Assembly: GCA_964035545.1 (NCBI GenBank)
Contig: OZ037769.1
Span: forward strand, 12,138,133 to 12,202,132
Direction: 5' to 3'
Length of the DNA: 64,000 nt
Origin: Bugula neritina
Taxonomy: Eukaryota > Bryozoa > Gymnolaemata > Cheilostomatida > Bugulidae
Below are positions 1 to 15,563 of this stretch, in pieces (the first letter of the stretch is position 1; the number at the start of each line of letters is the position of its first letter). The notes under the pieces were generated by a model. That model saw nothing but the letters and a program-made list of their open reading frames with translations, searched no databases and was not told the DNA's origin. The position numbers were made by a program, and so were the translations under genes.

Positions 1-8
1 GGTTGCAG

Positions 9-3000
9 GTGCTTCTACTGCTCCTGTCTGACCTTGACTCACCTGATGATTATGTCATTCTGGAGGTGTGTCTGCAGGAGCTGCTTGGCAAAACCATAAA
101 CTTCAAGCAGGTAAAAAATGCATCACATTTCTCGCATAGAAGTTTTTACCTGCAGTCACTTGATTTTTTTTACTCTCTGGTACTAATGCAGGTGTATTGA
201 TAAGACATTATGGTTTTTATGAAATACACTGTGCCGTATAGGGAATGCATTATGTGAAAATTGACGTATAGATTGTATCATCTAGTGTGGTATGCCATGT
301 AGTGTATTGTTATATGTTATATGTAGTGTGGTGTGTTGCATCATGTAGTGTAATGTATCATATAGTGCATCATGTAGTGTCATGTGGTCTATCATTCTCT
401 ACCACAGAACTGGTCAGACCTCACGGAGAGATCAAACAAGGCGGAAGTAGAACTGGCAGTCCTCCGCCTGTTCAGTGTGCTCATGTCAAGGTCACATCAG
501 TCGGAACGTCCTGCAGGTATTAGCTCCGCCTACTTGTTATTATATATCGTTCAGTATTATTGGTTAGCAGAGGTAGCGGCTGTTTTCCTCAAGTAAAATA
601 TTAGATGATTCACTTATGCGTATGTGTGGTAGTATTACATATGGTAATTGTATGAATAGGTGATGCGTTGGTAGACATCATTTTATTTTGTTGCACTAGT
701 TTTAAGTCTATTTATTATATTATCACAGTCTACTATAAACAATATAATATTACAGTATATACTATAAACAATATAATATTACAGTATATACTATGAACAG
801 TATAATATTACAGTATATACTATAAACAGTATAATATTACAGTATATACTATAAATAGTATAATATTACAGTATATACTATGTACAGTATAATATTACAG
901 TATATACTATAAACAATATAATATTACAGTATATACTATAAACAGTATAATATTACAGTATATACTATAAACAGTACAATATTGCAGTATATACTATAAA
1001 CAATATAATATTGCAGTATATACTATAAATAGTATAATATGACAGTATATACTATAAACAGTATAATATTACAGTATATACTATAAACAGTATCATATTA
1101 CAGTATATACTATAAACAGTGTAATATTACAGTATATACTATAAACAGTGTAATATTACAGTATATACTATAAACAGTATAATATTCTGCTATGCTGTTA
1201 TCAGACTCGAAGGTGAACGTTTGTGCTGCCTCAGTTCTCATCAAGACTGACTGCCTGGACTTCTTCCTGCCACTTCTAAAGCAGCTTCTCTCCTTCTGGA
1301 AGACTTATAATCCGGTAAGCATCTGGTGCATGTGCTGAGAAGCCAGTCTTTTCTATTAGATATGAGCAATTTACTTCTCCCTGTAATATAAAGTCAGTTT
1401 TAATCAGCTTATTCTCAGTTCTTTGCTTGTTTCTCAATAATCACGGTAGTTGCAACATTCAGTATGTACTCTCTGCTATCACACAGTGTGTTATATTAGA
1501 GAGCGCCTTAGTGTATGCTGAGATAGCTTGAGTTCTTTGTTTCACATTACAGGACGGGGGCGCTACTGACTCCCACCTTCTCTTCACCCCGCAGACTGTA
1601 CCTAAATATGACATGTCTCCCTTCTTCTTGAGACAGTATGTCAGAGAACATCCCACAGATGTGTTTGAGGTGTTCCCACAGTTACAGGTATCGTAACTCC
1701 TTCCGGCAGCCATCTCTGGCAGCCTAGAGTTGTATTCTTAGTATAATAGCTGCATCTCTGCTTTTGAATGAATAGAAGGTTATTTTAATTGAAAACATGA
1801 ATACATATAAGTTTTACCAGTTTCAACCAACTACCCTCAATATTATACAATAGCTGTGATGTCTTATTCCAATATTACCATTCATGTTTCTATTGACTGA
1901 TCTTAAGATTCATTATTTTATTTCTGGTTTTAAAGTCCCGATGACGAGTGTGAAATAATTTGAACATGAAGGTTTTATTTCAGCCGGTAATATTAGCTCA
2001 AATGTACTCTTTGCAGCTCTAGATCCTCCATTCTCGTGTGTCTGTGGCCAGGGTTTGAGTATCTAGCGTAGTCTGATACCGCCAACAGAGTAATGTTTAT
2101 ATAATGACCTTGGCATTGACCTTGTAGAGTGAGATGGTGCTGAGGCTAATCAACCAGATGAAGAAGATATCCGACGGCTCCCCCGAGCTGAGCAGTCTCA
2201 AGTTCACCGAAGAGTGGACGTGGGTGCTGTCGGACTACATGGGGGTGTGTGAAGCCGCTTTCATCAAGCGTCAAGTTAGAAAGGTATCAGTTCTCTCCTG
2301 CTACCACTCCTCTGCTTGCTTTTAATACACCTTTACATGATTTGTTATATACAAGTATCGCTGGCATGATTGTAGAAGTTAAACTTAGTCTATAGTCACT
2401 AGTCACTGGCATTTCTACTCTATAGAAGTCATTTCGTTCTAATGATCAATGCTGGTGAAGTGACTGAAATTTCATATTATCTGCTCCTATCATTACTGTT
2501 TTACTGCATGCACCCTATACCCAGGAGTTAAATATATAATTTTTGAGAAACATGAAACAAATCTGGTTAATATTTCTCATTAAGGCGCCTAATAATAGAT
2601 GTTTCAAGTTGTATTAGGTCTTCACATACCTTCCCCCCCCCCTTGCCTGTTGTTTGTGTGCACCCAATATGTTACTATTATATTAAAACATACTGTCTTG
2701 TCATGGCATATATTATAATCTCTATTAGTACATGTATTATAATCTCTATTAGTACATGTATTATAATTTCTATTAGTACATGTATTATAATCTCTATTAG
2801 TACATATATTATATTATGTATTCGCTGTAGCTGCTAAGTAACATTTGTGGAAGTAAAGAGAACTACAGAAGGGTTAGAGACATCAACACTATAACCACGC
2901 GTATGTCTCTTGTAAAAGAAGCGGCTGTAGCCTGTGGTCTCACAAACAACTTTGACATTACGGCTAGAACCACGGCTATCCCATACACTACACTCACATC

Positions 3001-4815
3001 TATGGTATGTCTTTGCCCGAACGTTTCTCATGTAACATGTGTTATGTGTGTGTGTGGGGCATGTCCTCTACCCTATACTAATTTGTGACCTTTCCTTATG
3101 TTTTCTCTGCTGTATTATATTAGGTGGAAAATCTGAAGGTGGTACAAGACATTGCGTCATCACGCTGCCTCAACTGGCAGAAGTACTGTGTAAAGAGTGG
3201 CGGCAATGTGGAGTTACTTCTCCTGCTCTGTGTGCAGCTGAATCAAGGGTTGCCCGACGCTCTTCTCTCACTCCTCCATTCCGCCGTCACGTCACCAGCG
3301 GCTGAGAAATCCGGCAGCGCTAGCTCCTCCCTCCCAGTTAATGATGGTAAGCTCGTCTCTTGTGTCAGTTCTAATTCGTAATTGTCATTTTTAAGGGAAT
3401 GTTTATGATGTTTTGAAGCTTACAGTTAGAACTTTACTTATAAATTATTGAGATTATTTTATGGCTTAGTGTTTAGTTGTTGCCAGGTTACATTTTTCTA
3501 GTTATCTAATTGGTCAACTACATAAGAATTTGATCGCGCATGTTTATAGTCGCCATTCCTGTAAGAAACCCCTGATGGAGAGGTTTTCTAATCAGGCTAA
3601 GGACTTATATGTGACACAGGAGCAATTATGACTGGATGCTCTTCCTAACATCACCAATGGTCTTTACTGGGGTTCAAACCCATGACTAAGGGTTTACTTT
3701 AAGCCATGTGCTCTAACCACTAGATCACGTCTGCTACATAGATGTTGATAACTGAGCTAGCATGGGATATGTTTGGAAATTTGTACTTCATATACTGTCT
3801 GCTGTACGCATCTTAGTCAGAATTAATGCCTTGCAGATGATGTGGTGCTACACAAGCAAGTAATTCAGGAGATACTCACTGGTGTGTCTCCAAGTCTGCT
3901 CTCCGAGTTTCTTCGGATCAACCTGCTTCAGTCCAACCAGACGGCTGTGCGTGATAAGACTCATGCCATTGTGCTCAGTCTGTTTAAGGAGGCGGAGAGT
4001 TCTAAGAAGATAGTCCTCTTGAACCATGTGTGGTCACTCTGGCCTCAACTTCCTCTCTACGGCAAGAAAGGTGAGCTACACTCGTATATTATAGTTTATA
4101 GAAAGGTGACCTTTGCTCGTATATTATAGTCTGTAGAAAAGCTGTTGTAATATCAACACGCGTAGCACAATTCTCTTTGTCTCACTGGCACATTATATAT
4201 ACTATGTCTATATTTTGTAATATTTACAGAATAAAACATAAATGTATTGACCAATTAAATAAAATTAAGATTAAGTATGTACGAAATTACAGCAAACATA
4301 TTTATGTATTTTGCTGCAGATATGGCGCTATCAGTGTTTGTGCAATATATGGCATTTGTTTATTTCTATTTATAGCCTTCATGTTTGTGGACATTCTGGG
4401 CTATATGATCATCAACGCCGATCTTCCAGAATCTGCTAAAACAGATTTTGTCCGAGGAATCACTAATTTGCTGATTTTCTGCAATAAACAACTTCGAGAG
4501 CACCAGAACACCAACATTTACAAGTGAATTCTACTTGCATTTCCATATTATATACTATTTATATGCTTTCACAGTGTGGTTTACACACTTAACACATAGA
4601 CTGATTTATAACTATCTTTATTATATGCATCCATATATTATAACGAGGCGAGTCCTTGACCTTCCTATGTTACAGTATGCTGCAGGAGCTGGTAGATCTG
4701 GAAGGCTACTATCTGGAAAGAGAACCTTGCATGACCTGCAATGACCCTGAGATACCATACAACAGCTACAAACTCAATAATATCAAGGTGATATATATTA
4801 TACAATATCAAGGTA

Positions 4816-4880
<65 letters not shown>

Positions 4881-7800
4881 ACGATATCAGGGTAATAGAT
4901 TCATCATATATATTATATAATACCACAGTAATATATCCATCATATATATGTTATATAACACTAGGGTAGTATATCTATGATATATATTAGGCAATAGCAA
5001 ATTATTATATCCAGCATATATACACGATATATGTATATAGCTAATATCAAAAGGTTTCATCAATGCCTCTGTAGGTGGACAACAAGTTCACAACCACAAC
5101 CCACATGATTAAACTGACATCAGGTCACATGATCAGCAAGATTCAGGTGCGGCTCACCGACATCAAGAAGAGTAAGATGGTGAAATCTATGAACATCAAC
5201 TACAGTAGTCGCACTGTGCAGTCAGCAGTAGAGCTGAAGAACAGGTGAGGAGATGTGTCCGTACTTTGGTTGACGATTTTAATGCTATTTAGATTTACCA
5301 ATTTTGTGGACATACTAGCTAGTTTCTGTAGGATTTTTTTTGTGTTATACTAGTCCATAAATGTGAAATAAAAAGCATGTTGTTATTCTCTATGCGTGAT
5401 AAGATATTTGGTAAATGTCGCTCGTCTATTTGCTGGTAGAGTGGGCATCTGGCAACTAGCCAAGAAAGTAAATCTCTCAGCTAATCAGAGTGATGTTAAG
5501 ATAGACTTCACAGTTCCAATTACAGCCTGCAACCTAATGATAGAATACACGGAGTTCTATGAGAATAACCAGGTAGGTTGTGTAAAGAATGGCGCAGGTG
5601 CATCAGTATCTGTCAAAACTGAAGACTTCAGAATGCAAGTGAAGGCTCAGGAAATTTAAGTAGCATAAAAAAGGCAAATTTTATTTTTTTAAAAAGTAGT
5701 ATGTGTGTTTACTAGTAAGACTTGTACATGTTGAAGGCGGTTCAGGAGAGTCTACCCTGTCCAAGATGCAGTGCAAGTGTACCGACTAACCCGGGAATAT
5801 GCGTGAACTGTGGAGAGAACGTGTTCCAGTGTCACAAGTGCAGGTATCTACGTTAACGATAAATCATATCTGTGAATTACACACACAACACACACGCATA
5901 CATTTCCACGTGTCCATACGTTCTGCAAATTCTCCTACTGTAAGCATTTTATTATCAAACTCTGCAGATCCATCAACTACGATGAGAAGGATCCATTCCT
6001 GTGTAATAGTTGTGGTTTCTGCAAGTATGCAAAGTTTGACATTGTGCTAGTAGCCCGTCCCTGCAGTGCAGTTGACCCTATTGAGACCGAAGAAGACAGG
6101 GCTAAGGTGAGTTCTACTACTAACTTTATTTGCCTGAGTTTTTAGATGTCTTGAAAATTTTCCTTCTTGCTAAACTCATGCGCTCAGTGAAGTGATTCTT
6201 GCGTCTTTTGTAGAGTAGGTGAATAGTTGCTGAACAGAAATAATTAGATCACACCTTTATCTTTATTTGTGGCCCAGCGAAGGAATTGTATTATTGTATT
6301 ATTGTATGGCATAACTGTTATCACATTAAATAATAACTTTCACTTGTTTCAGACGCTGAATTCAGTCAACACGATGCTTGAGAAGGCTGATAAGACGTAC
6401 AGTGAGATGCAGACTATTAGATGTACTCTGGAGAGACTGATTATGCAGCTGTCAGGTAGATGTTACATTCACTTGGCGTCAGACATCATAGAATAAAGTG
6501 CTTCCTCTGTATCTCACTAAACTGCAAGTCCAAAACATCCCTTCGTGGCATAAAAGAATACCAGATTTAACTCTTTCATTAAATTCGGCCATTTTTGTTC
6601 CTATACGCACATACTGTACATAAGCCACAAAACAGGGGTCTAAGCTCTGTTCATCACCTATAGAATTCCATGAGATGCGGAGGAGCACTGTATTACTTCG
6701 CAGGAAGTTTGGGTGTATTCATGCACCCCCCCCCCCTCACTTTTACATAGACTGTGAATGCACTGTTGTTGTCTGGTTGATAGCATCCAAGGCTGACTCT
6801 GTAACCACGTCAGTAACCACCAGTGCTGCCGGGTCAGGGCACATCAACAAGTTCATCCAGCAGGTGGCTCAGAAGTACTGTGATGAGGCGAAGAAGCATT
6901 TTGATGAGCTGAGCAAGTCCATGCAGGTTAGTTGTTATATACAATACGCTACAGTACAGTCTTATATACAGTACAGTCATATACAGTATAGTGTTATATA
7001 CAATACAGTACAATCTTATATACAGTACAGTGTTATATACAATACAGTACAATCTTATATACAGTACAGTGTTATATACAATACACTACGGTGTTATATA
7101 CAATATAAGACATCGCTGTCATCTAATGACACTATCCTTTACTCTGTGTTTAGAAAGTGATAATGTGTCGCCGTGAGCTGCTAGAGTTTGACTCTAAGCA
7201 AGCACTGGAGACTCTTGAGCACAGAGGGCTGGGAGATACACCTAGTAGCGCCTCCGTCTCCGGCCGACCTTTCTTTGCTGACCAGGTGAAGGCTGAGGAG
7301 GAGGAGAGTAAGAAGACACTCGAGAAGCTGCGTCTCAGTCAGCAAAGTAGTTTCAGGTGCGTTTCCCGTGTCAAGGACATTTGCTGCTGTGTCAAGGTCA
7401 CTGGCTGATGTGCCAAGGACAGTACAGTACTGACATCATAGCTTTTCGGTTTTCATTTTTATTGTATATGATCTTAGCATTATACTGCTGAATATTATGT
7501 TGTACAGTCTCACTGTTGAGGAGATAGCACTGCTACGCGTGACATATTAATATCTGTTTATGAGATTAGTGACTAACTTGAACATATTAATGGCCTCATC
7601 GGCTGGTATTCTCTCTTTCTAGTTGTTGTGAAGTGAAATCTTTGTGTCTCAATATAGATTCACGGATATTTGTCATCATTTATGCATTTCTGTGTAGGAC
7701 ATTATGACTCCATGCTGAAAGATGAGGAACTTCTAATGTGTATTGATTTTTCTGTTATATTATATGACAATAGCATGTCTGCTGTTTGCAGTTGCTACGG

Positions 7801-10800
7801 CTGCCTCACTGTCACCGTCTACCACTGTATCAGCTTGATCAGAGCTCTCTCCACGCAGTCCTTCGCGCCAGACGCTAGTCCTCTCATCAAGGAGCTCGTC
7901 TTGTCCAACCTCAACAGCGGACCCATGATGCTTCGTAACGACGCCATGCAGCTACTCTGCTCGCTCACTCAGGATAAATACGAGGCTAACAAGCTGCTCT
8001 ACGACATGCTCTATCACAGGATCTGTGAGGCTATGAAGTTCTGCACAAGCGCAGCATCTCTTGTGAGTATTCACTTCCTTCTTGCCCAGTTATCACTTCA
8101 AAATTATTCATTAAATTTTCTGACATGATTTTGATAAACTTATTCACTACTCGGGTTAACATACACTTTATATTTTTGTGGCGCTATCATTGCACTCATA
8201 TACGCATTAATATCTATGTATAAGTGTTATTGCAGACGTGCATGTATTCCTATATGTGTATAAGTATTACAGACGTATATGTATAATTTACAGGCAATGA
8301 ATATCAGATCCGAGCTGGCAGTTGTGTCCCTTTCTGTTCACGCTGATCCCAACCTGTGGGAAGAGAGAATGCGAGTGGTCATCAAACTCTACTCACAAGC
8401 CCTTCTTACTGGGAAATCCCATGTCATTGAAGCAGTTGCCCTCTCTTGTCTGGGCATTATCAAGAGTCAGATTGTCATCGACAACAAGCCTCTGTCATCT
8501 AAGCACAGGGTAAACCTGTCTAACCAACCTCCACTTTTTTATTATATTTACTACTAGCTCTAACCTCAAACTGTGTTGAAATGTAGTCTTGATGAGCTGT
8601 ACTTCTTTTTTCTACTTGTGAGTTTTGCTTTGATCAAAGTGTTGGCCCTTGAAACTGCTAGCGTAATTGTTTTATCACGGAGAGTTAAACATTTGCCCAA
8701 GATTTGAATTGAATTTTAAACTAGCAAACTGTTTATCCACGGATGCATTTCTTTCCCCCCCCCCCTTTGACCTACAGGGACCTCTAACTATATTATTAGA
8801 CATTTACACCATTGTAGGATAAGACGCTGCAGGAGATAGCTGGACTAGAGATCGCTGGTAATCATTCTCTCCTCAACGTTGGCCTGTGGCTCTCTTCAAA
8901 CCAGTGGCATTCATTCTCAGAGTGGCGGAATCTTACCAAGTCACTCTCTCTGAAGAGCAAGTCTAAGTGTGAGTAGAGATTGGACCAGTTGGTGCAGTGA
9001 TTCTAATGTGAATAGTTGCATTGGTTGAGTGATTGTACTAGTAGTTGAATGACTGTGCTAGTAGTCAAGTGACTCTCCTGATAGTTAAGTGACTGTACTG
9101 ATAGTTGAATGACTGTACTACTAGTTAGGTGACTGTACTAATAGTTGAGTGATTGTACTAGTAGTTAAGTGACTGTACTAGTAGTTGGGTGACTGTGCTA
9201 GTAGTCAAGTGACTGTACTGATAGTTAAGTGACTGTACTGATAGTTGAATGACTGTACTACTAGTTAGGTGACTTTACTAATAGTTGAGTGATTGCACTA
9301 GTAGTTAAGTGACTGTACTAGTAGTTGGGTGACTGTGCTAGTAGTCAAGTGACTGTACTGATAGTTAAGTGACTGTACTAGTAGTTGAATGACTGTGCTA
9401 GTAGTTGAGTGAATTTACTAGTAGTTGAATGACTGTGCTAGTAGTTAAGTGACTGTACTAGTAGTTGAGTGACTGTACTAATAGTTGAGTGAATTTACTA
9501 GTAGTTGGGTGACTGTACTAGTAGTTGGGTGGCTGCGTATTTATTCACTGGGTATTCAAATAGATGCACTTATATCAAGTTGTCATATAAATTCAAAAGT
9601 TTTATTATTTTTGCAGATGACAAAAATGCGTTACAAAGAAAGTATTTCAAAATTTGGAAGACAAACATAAGGAACCGCCAGGCTGCTTTGACTGAGCTAG
9701 ATGAGCATTCTTGGCTTGCCTCTGTCCTGTTCAACCCTGCATCCCAGGTAGAGCATACAGCATGTGTACTGGCCGTCTCGCCATCTGTATCAGTCTGTTT
9801 GGTGTGCTGGGTCACTTTGAAAGATGTCAAACTAGCTTTTTTTAGAAAGAAAGTAATTCTTTGAAGCATTCCATTCTTTATTTTCAAAAATTTTTGATCA
9901 GATATTTAAATCTGTATTAACAAAGCCGTAATTTATGTAATACATGTGAAAGGATTGTATGTTCTATGTTAATATTTTCTGTCCCAACCACTGAATGACA
10001 CTCTGTTTGTTGTAGACCTCCCGGGAGATGTGTGCTGATATAGTTGGTAGGATGTCGGAAGTTCCTCACAGGAAGTTGCTCTTAGTATCCTTCCTCAGCA
10101 AACTTCTGGCCAAGGTGAAATTTCATTCCCAATATGTAGTTGGTGTTTTTATGAATTTCTCAGTTTTTGCACTAAATATGCTTTTTGTCGCTACCTAAAC
10201 TGAAACTGACTAGCAATACTAGTATAACTTCAAATGTTATATAAAACATTTCTTCTCAATAAAGACACAACTAGTTTTTTATTACTTTAGCATGTAATTA
10301 TTCTTAGTTCAGTAAATTCTGCTAAGTTTAAGTTTGAAGTTGTTTAGATTCAGTACGAATCTCAAAGTGTTATTTTATGATGTTTCAACTTCTACTAATT
10401 AAGGTGCCGTCGGCTGGAACTCACGCCTCCAATTTCATAACGCTGTACACAAAGTTGGTGAGCGAGCCCGAGATCAAGTACTACCTCATCATAAAGTGCA
10501 ACATACTGATGAAGATAGCAGAGATCATCTCCAAGGAGATAGCCGATCTGTGTGTGTTGGAGGAGACGACTCTAGGCAGCGACCTCTCACAGGGCTGGGG
10601 ACTTCAGGCTCTTGTCAGCATTGTCAAGAGTTTCCTGGAAGACGAGAAGATCAGACAGAGGTTAGTCAACAGTCTGTCAGCGGTCTAGTAGCTTTAGGCT
10701 GTGGCTTACGGTTGTATTTAGTAGCATATGTGGACACTGTACTAGTAGTAGTAGTTATACAGTAGACATTGTACTAGTAGTAGAGGTTATACAGTAGACA

Positions 10801-13800
10801 TTGTACTAGTAGCAGAATTTATACAGTAGACAATGTACTAGTAGTAGAGGTTATACAGTAGACATTGTACTAGTAGCAGAATTTATACAGTAGACAATGT
10901 ACTAGTAGTAGAGGTTATACAGTAGACATTGTACTAGTAGTAGAGATTATACAGTAGAAACTGTAATAGTAGTAGAGGCTATACAGTAGACACTGTACTA
11001 GTAGTAGAGGTTATACAGTAGACACTGTACTAGTAGTAGTAGTTATACAGTAGACATTGTACTAGTAGTAGAGGTTATACAGTAGACACTGCACTAGTAG
11101 CAGTTATACAGTAGACACTGTGCTGGTAGTAGAGGTTATACAGTAGACACTGTACTAGTAATAGAGGTTATACAGTAGACACTGTATTACTAGCAAATGG
11201 CTATTATAACTGTCACCATTATATATTTAATCCTTATAAAAACTTATCAAGTCTTGTATGAGAAACCCCTCTCTCCTCCCCCTTCCCCTCTCCGGTGTTC
11301 AATGAACTCCTGACCTCTACTCCTGCTGCTCTATGTTTCACCAGGTACAAGACTAAGCTGGTTGGAACTGTTCTGGATGGCTACTTGAGTCTGCGTAAGC
11401 TGGTGGTGCAGAGGACTAAGATGATAGAGAGCACGCAGGAGCTTCTGCTCGGCCTGCTGGAGCAGCTCACCACTGGTCAGTTCTCATACCTGTCATACTA
11501 CTAGTTGTAGAGGAGTGTTTACACGCTCTCTGCTGTGTGTTGTTTGTATTTGGACCTGTCTAGAGCAAATAACAGTGGTGTCACTGTACAGCTGCACTTG
11601 GTCTGTTTTGTCAAAGTATTCACTATTCAAATACTCTTTAGTATATCCATTTCTACACCAGCAACTTACTTGTTCAGTTTTTACTCAATTTATTAAGACA
11701 ATTGTGGGTTAGCACTTCTGTTTATAGCACTATTCCTTATTACAGTACCAGTACAATGCTACGTTAAACTGCTATCACTATTATGCTGTTTGCTACTGTT
11801 GTATATTTTGAAATTTTTCATTTTTGTGCAATGCCTCAACATATTTGTCCTCAACTCGGGTATTTCACTCACTGTACAGGTGCTACGCTACTGTACACTA
11901 TGCTATGTATCTACTCACACACTACTCTACACTATACTCTGTATGTACTCACACACTACTCTACACTATACTCTGTATGTACTCACACACTACTCTACAC
12001 TATACTCTGTATCTACTCACACACTACTCTACACTATACTCTGTATCTACTCACACACTACTCTACACTATACTCTGTATCTACTCTCACACTACTCTAC
12101 ACTATACTCTGTATGTACTCACACACTACTCTACACTATACTCTGTATGTACTCACACACTACTCTACACTATACTCTGTATGTACTCACACACTACTGT
12201 ACACTATACTATGTATGTGCTCACACGCTACTGTACACTATACTCTGTATCTACTCACACACTACTCTACACTATACTCTGTATCTACTCACACACTACT
12301 CTACACTATACTCTGTATCTACTCACACACTACTCTACACTATACTCTGTATCTACTCACACACTACTCTACACTATACCCTGTATCTACTCACACACTA
12401 CTCTACACTATACTCTGTATGTACTCACTCACTACTCTACACTATACCCTGTATGTACTCACTCACTACTCTACACTATACTCTGTATGTACTACCTACT
12501 ACAGGTACTGAGGCAGAGACCAAGGAATTCATGTCTGTGTGCATACAGACTGTAGGCAAGTACAACCCCGCTGACCTCAGGTCTCCAGTCTTCATATTTG
12601 AGAGACTGTGCAGTACAATTCGGCCTGAGGAGAACGCCGTCTCGGACTTCCTCATCATTCTGGATAAAGATCCTCAGCAGGAGGAGTTCCTCCAGGTTGG
12701 ATGACTCGTCTTGTGTCTTGTATCATATGTATTCTGTCTAATTAGATGTATCATATCTAATAGATTATGTTGTATAGAATTCATTCTTACATTTGGCTTC
12801 TCATTTGGTTTTTTGGTGTTAGGAGTTGTATTGTTCTGGAACAATTGGTACAACTGGGGAAACTATATGCACCAGCATCTTAGCTCAGCAATGTGTTGTG
12901 ATGACTTTTATGTTATCACTGTATGCATCAGCGTATGAAATAGTCATCTAATATGAAATGGTTCTGCATTTTGCTAATTTGATCAAGAAAGAGTAGCTTA
13001 GAAAGTTTGTTTGGTGACTAATATGTATTATCTTTATATTCTCTCATAACACCATCACTACAAGAATATTTCCCTCAAATACAAATCTGAACTTCAACAT
13101 ATCCTATTATAGCAAAACTAAAAGCATTTTGAGTAGCAAATAGTCACCAATATGTAATATAGTATGACAGACACGTGTTGGTTGGATCAAAGCTCAGTAA
13201 TAACATGTTTGTACACCTGATAGGGTCGTATGTCTGGCAACCCCTACCTGTCCAAGGAACCAGGTCTGGGTCCTCTCATGAGGGACGTGAAGAACAAGAT
13301 CTGCACCGACTGTGAGCTGGTGGCCCTGCTGGACGATGACTCTGGCATGGAGCTGCTCGTCAACAACAAGATTATCTCCCTTGACTTGCCGGTGGTTGAC
13401 GTCTACCTCAAGGTGTGGCAGCCAGCGCGAGACAACGAACCAATGAGAATCGTGTATCGCATGAGAGGCCTTCTGGGTGATGCTACAGAAGATATGATCA
13501 ACTCACTGCAATCTAATGATGGTTAGCATATATAATAATATCTACAAGTATTCTGTAATATATGCAAGTGTTCTGTAATATATATGCACCTATACAGTGA
13601 TATATAGAAATGTGCTGTAATATATGCAAATGTGTTTTATATGCAAATGTGCTACATTATATACAAGTATACTGTAATGTATATAAGTATACTGTAATAT
13701 ATATAAGTATGCTGTAATATATACAAGTATACTGCAATGTATAAAAGTATACTGTAATATGTATAAGTATACTATGATATATATAAACTTGTTTAGTTTA

Positions 13801-15487
13801 ATTTATATAACTATACTGTAATATATATAAGTGTACTGTAATAAAACACTCAGTAAGTTGACATATATTACCAGTGGAAGAGGAAGATGTCGAGAAGGTG
13901 TATAGTATGGCTAGTGTGATGCCGCAGTGCGGAGGTCTACAGGTGATGCTGACAAGACTGGACTACATACACAACTACTACAGAGGCAAGCAGCTGGTGC
14001 AGGTGCTGCTTAAACTATTTGATTACTGTCTCAAGCTGAATGTGAACAGGAAGGAGATGATTAAACCAGAAATAGACACCATCAGGTGAGGTCCAACATT
14101 GTGCTTTTCTAAAAGCAATTCTACGCAAATCTTTCCTTATTCCCAGTGAAGATACCTATACAAGCTCATTAGTCTGTCAATTCATTTTGTGGCTGTGTAA
14201 CTGCAAACACTGTGCTCTGAGATATGGGCTGGTAGAATAGAAAAACTTACCCAAGTTTATAGTCACTATCCCTGTGAAACACCTGATGGAAAGGGATTAT
14301 TTAAATCAGGCTAAAGACTTATTCATGTGGGCAAAGGAGCAATTATGACTGGATGCTCTTCCTAACATCAACGACGGATTTTGTCGGGGTTTGAACCCAT
14401 GAGTTTGTGTTTACTAAGCAAACGCTTTAACCCCTAGACCACGGCTACTGGTAGAATACTTCTTTTTTAATTAGATGTATCCAATCTCATGGAGTTCACA
14501 AGACATGTAGAGTTGTGTTGCTTTCAGTCGGAATATGATAAACACGAATATGACACACTGTGTGTAGTTGTGTCAAGGTGTTACTGTGTGTAGTTGTGTC
14601 ACGGTGTTTGGTGTTGCAGTGTTATGTTGAGAGCGTTGAACAGAGCGTTGAGAGCCGAGCAACAGGTGGGTCAGACTGTGACTGCACCAGCTGGACAGAG
14701 TAATACAGAGAAAGTTGTTCAGCTGATGGAGATTGTCCTGTCTGAAGCCAGCCATCTCCCTCCACATGACTACACGGTTAGTTGGCCTCAGTACCATTGT
14801 TCTTCTGGCAGAAACATCTGAACTTGTTATAGCATTGCAATGTATTATAATCAATTATTAAAACCTGTAGGTGCAGTAGTGGAGAAATTGAGATAGCCCA
14901 AGTTCTTCAAATTTATTTATAAGTTTTGGTTTGGGGCGCGAGTTGAAATTTTTTGCGAGAACAATTTCTTTTGCTACGTTTCTAATTTAGAACACAGGCT
15001 TTTCTCAATTTCTCCCTTACTGCACCTACCTCCACACAGTCAAAGCTGATATTGTTAGTTTGAAGTTGAATTTTTCACTCAACATTTCCGTGTATCATGT
15101 GACAGGAGTTCACAAAGAGATGTGGTGACTCTAACCAGCTAATGCTGCTGCTAGAGCGAATAGACTCGCCGTTCGTGCGTTCTAATCCCGCAGTACTGGA
15201 GGCTCTCATGAGACTCATTCCGTTTTTGGCGTGTGGCGAGGAAGACAAGATGGCCACTCTAGTGAATCACTTCAAACCCTTCCTCAATTTCCTAGAGTGA
15301 GTTACACTGTGCATAGTGTGGTGTGTTTTATATCCTCGTTTTATATATCATCAGCATATACTATGTATACTATACTATACTATATTATTGTGCAGTCAGT
15401 TTTACTTGTACATAAGTAACACTTACGCTGCTTGTAGTAGAACAGGTTACATGCGAATGTTATATATTATATTACTATACTATACTG

Positions 15488-15563
<76 letters not shown>

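Noticed and set aside
11783-12704. Overlapping open frames of up to 304 residues in all three plus frames
   Set aside because: They are read through the 34-bp minisatellite in a UBR4 intron; the repeat has no stops in any frame, and only the last ~64 residues belong to a real exon (12505-12695).
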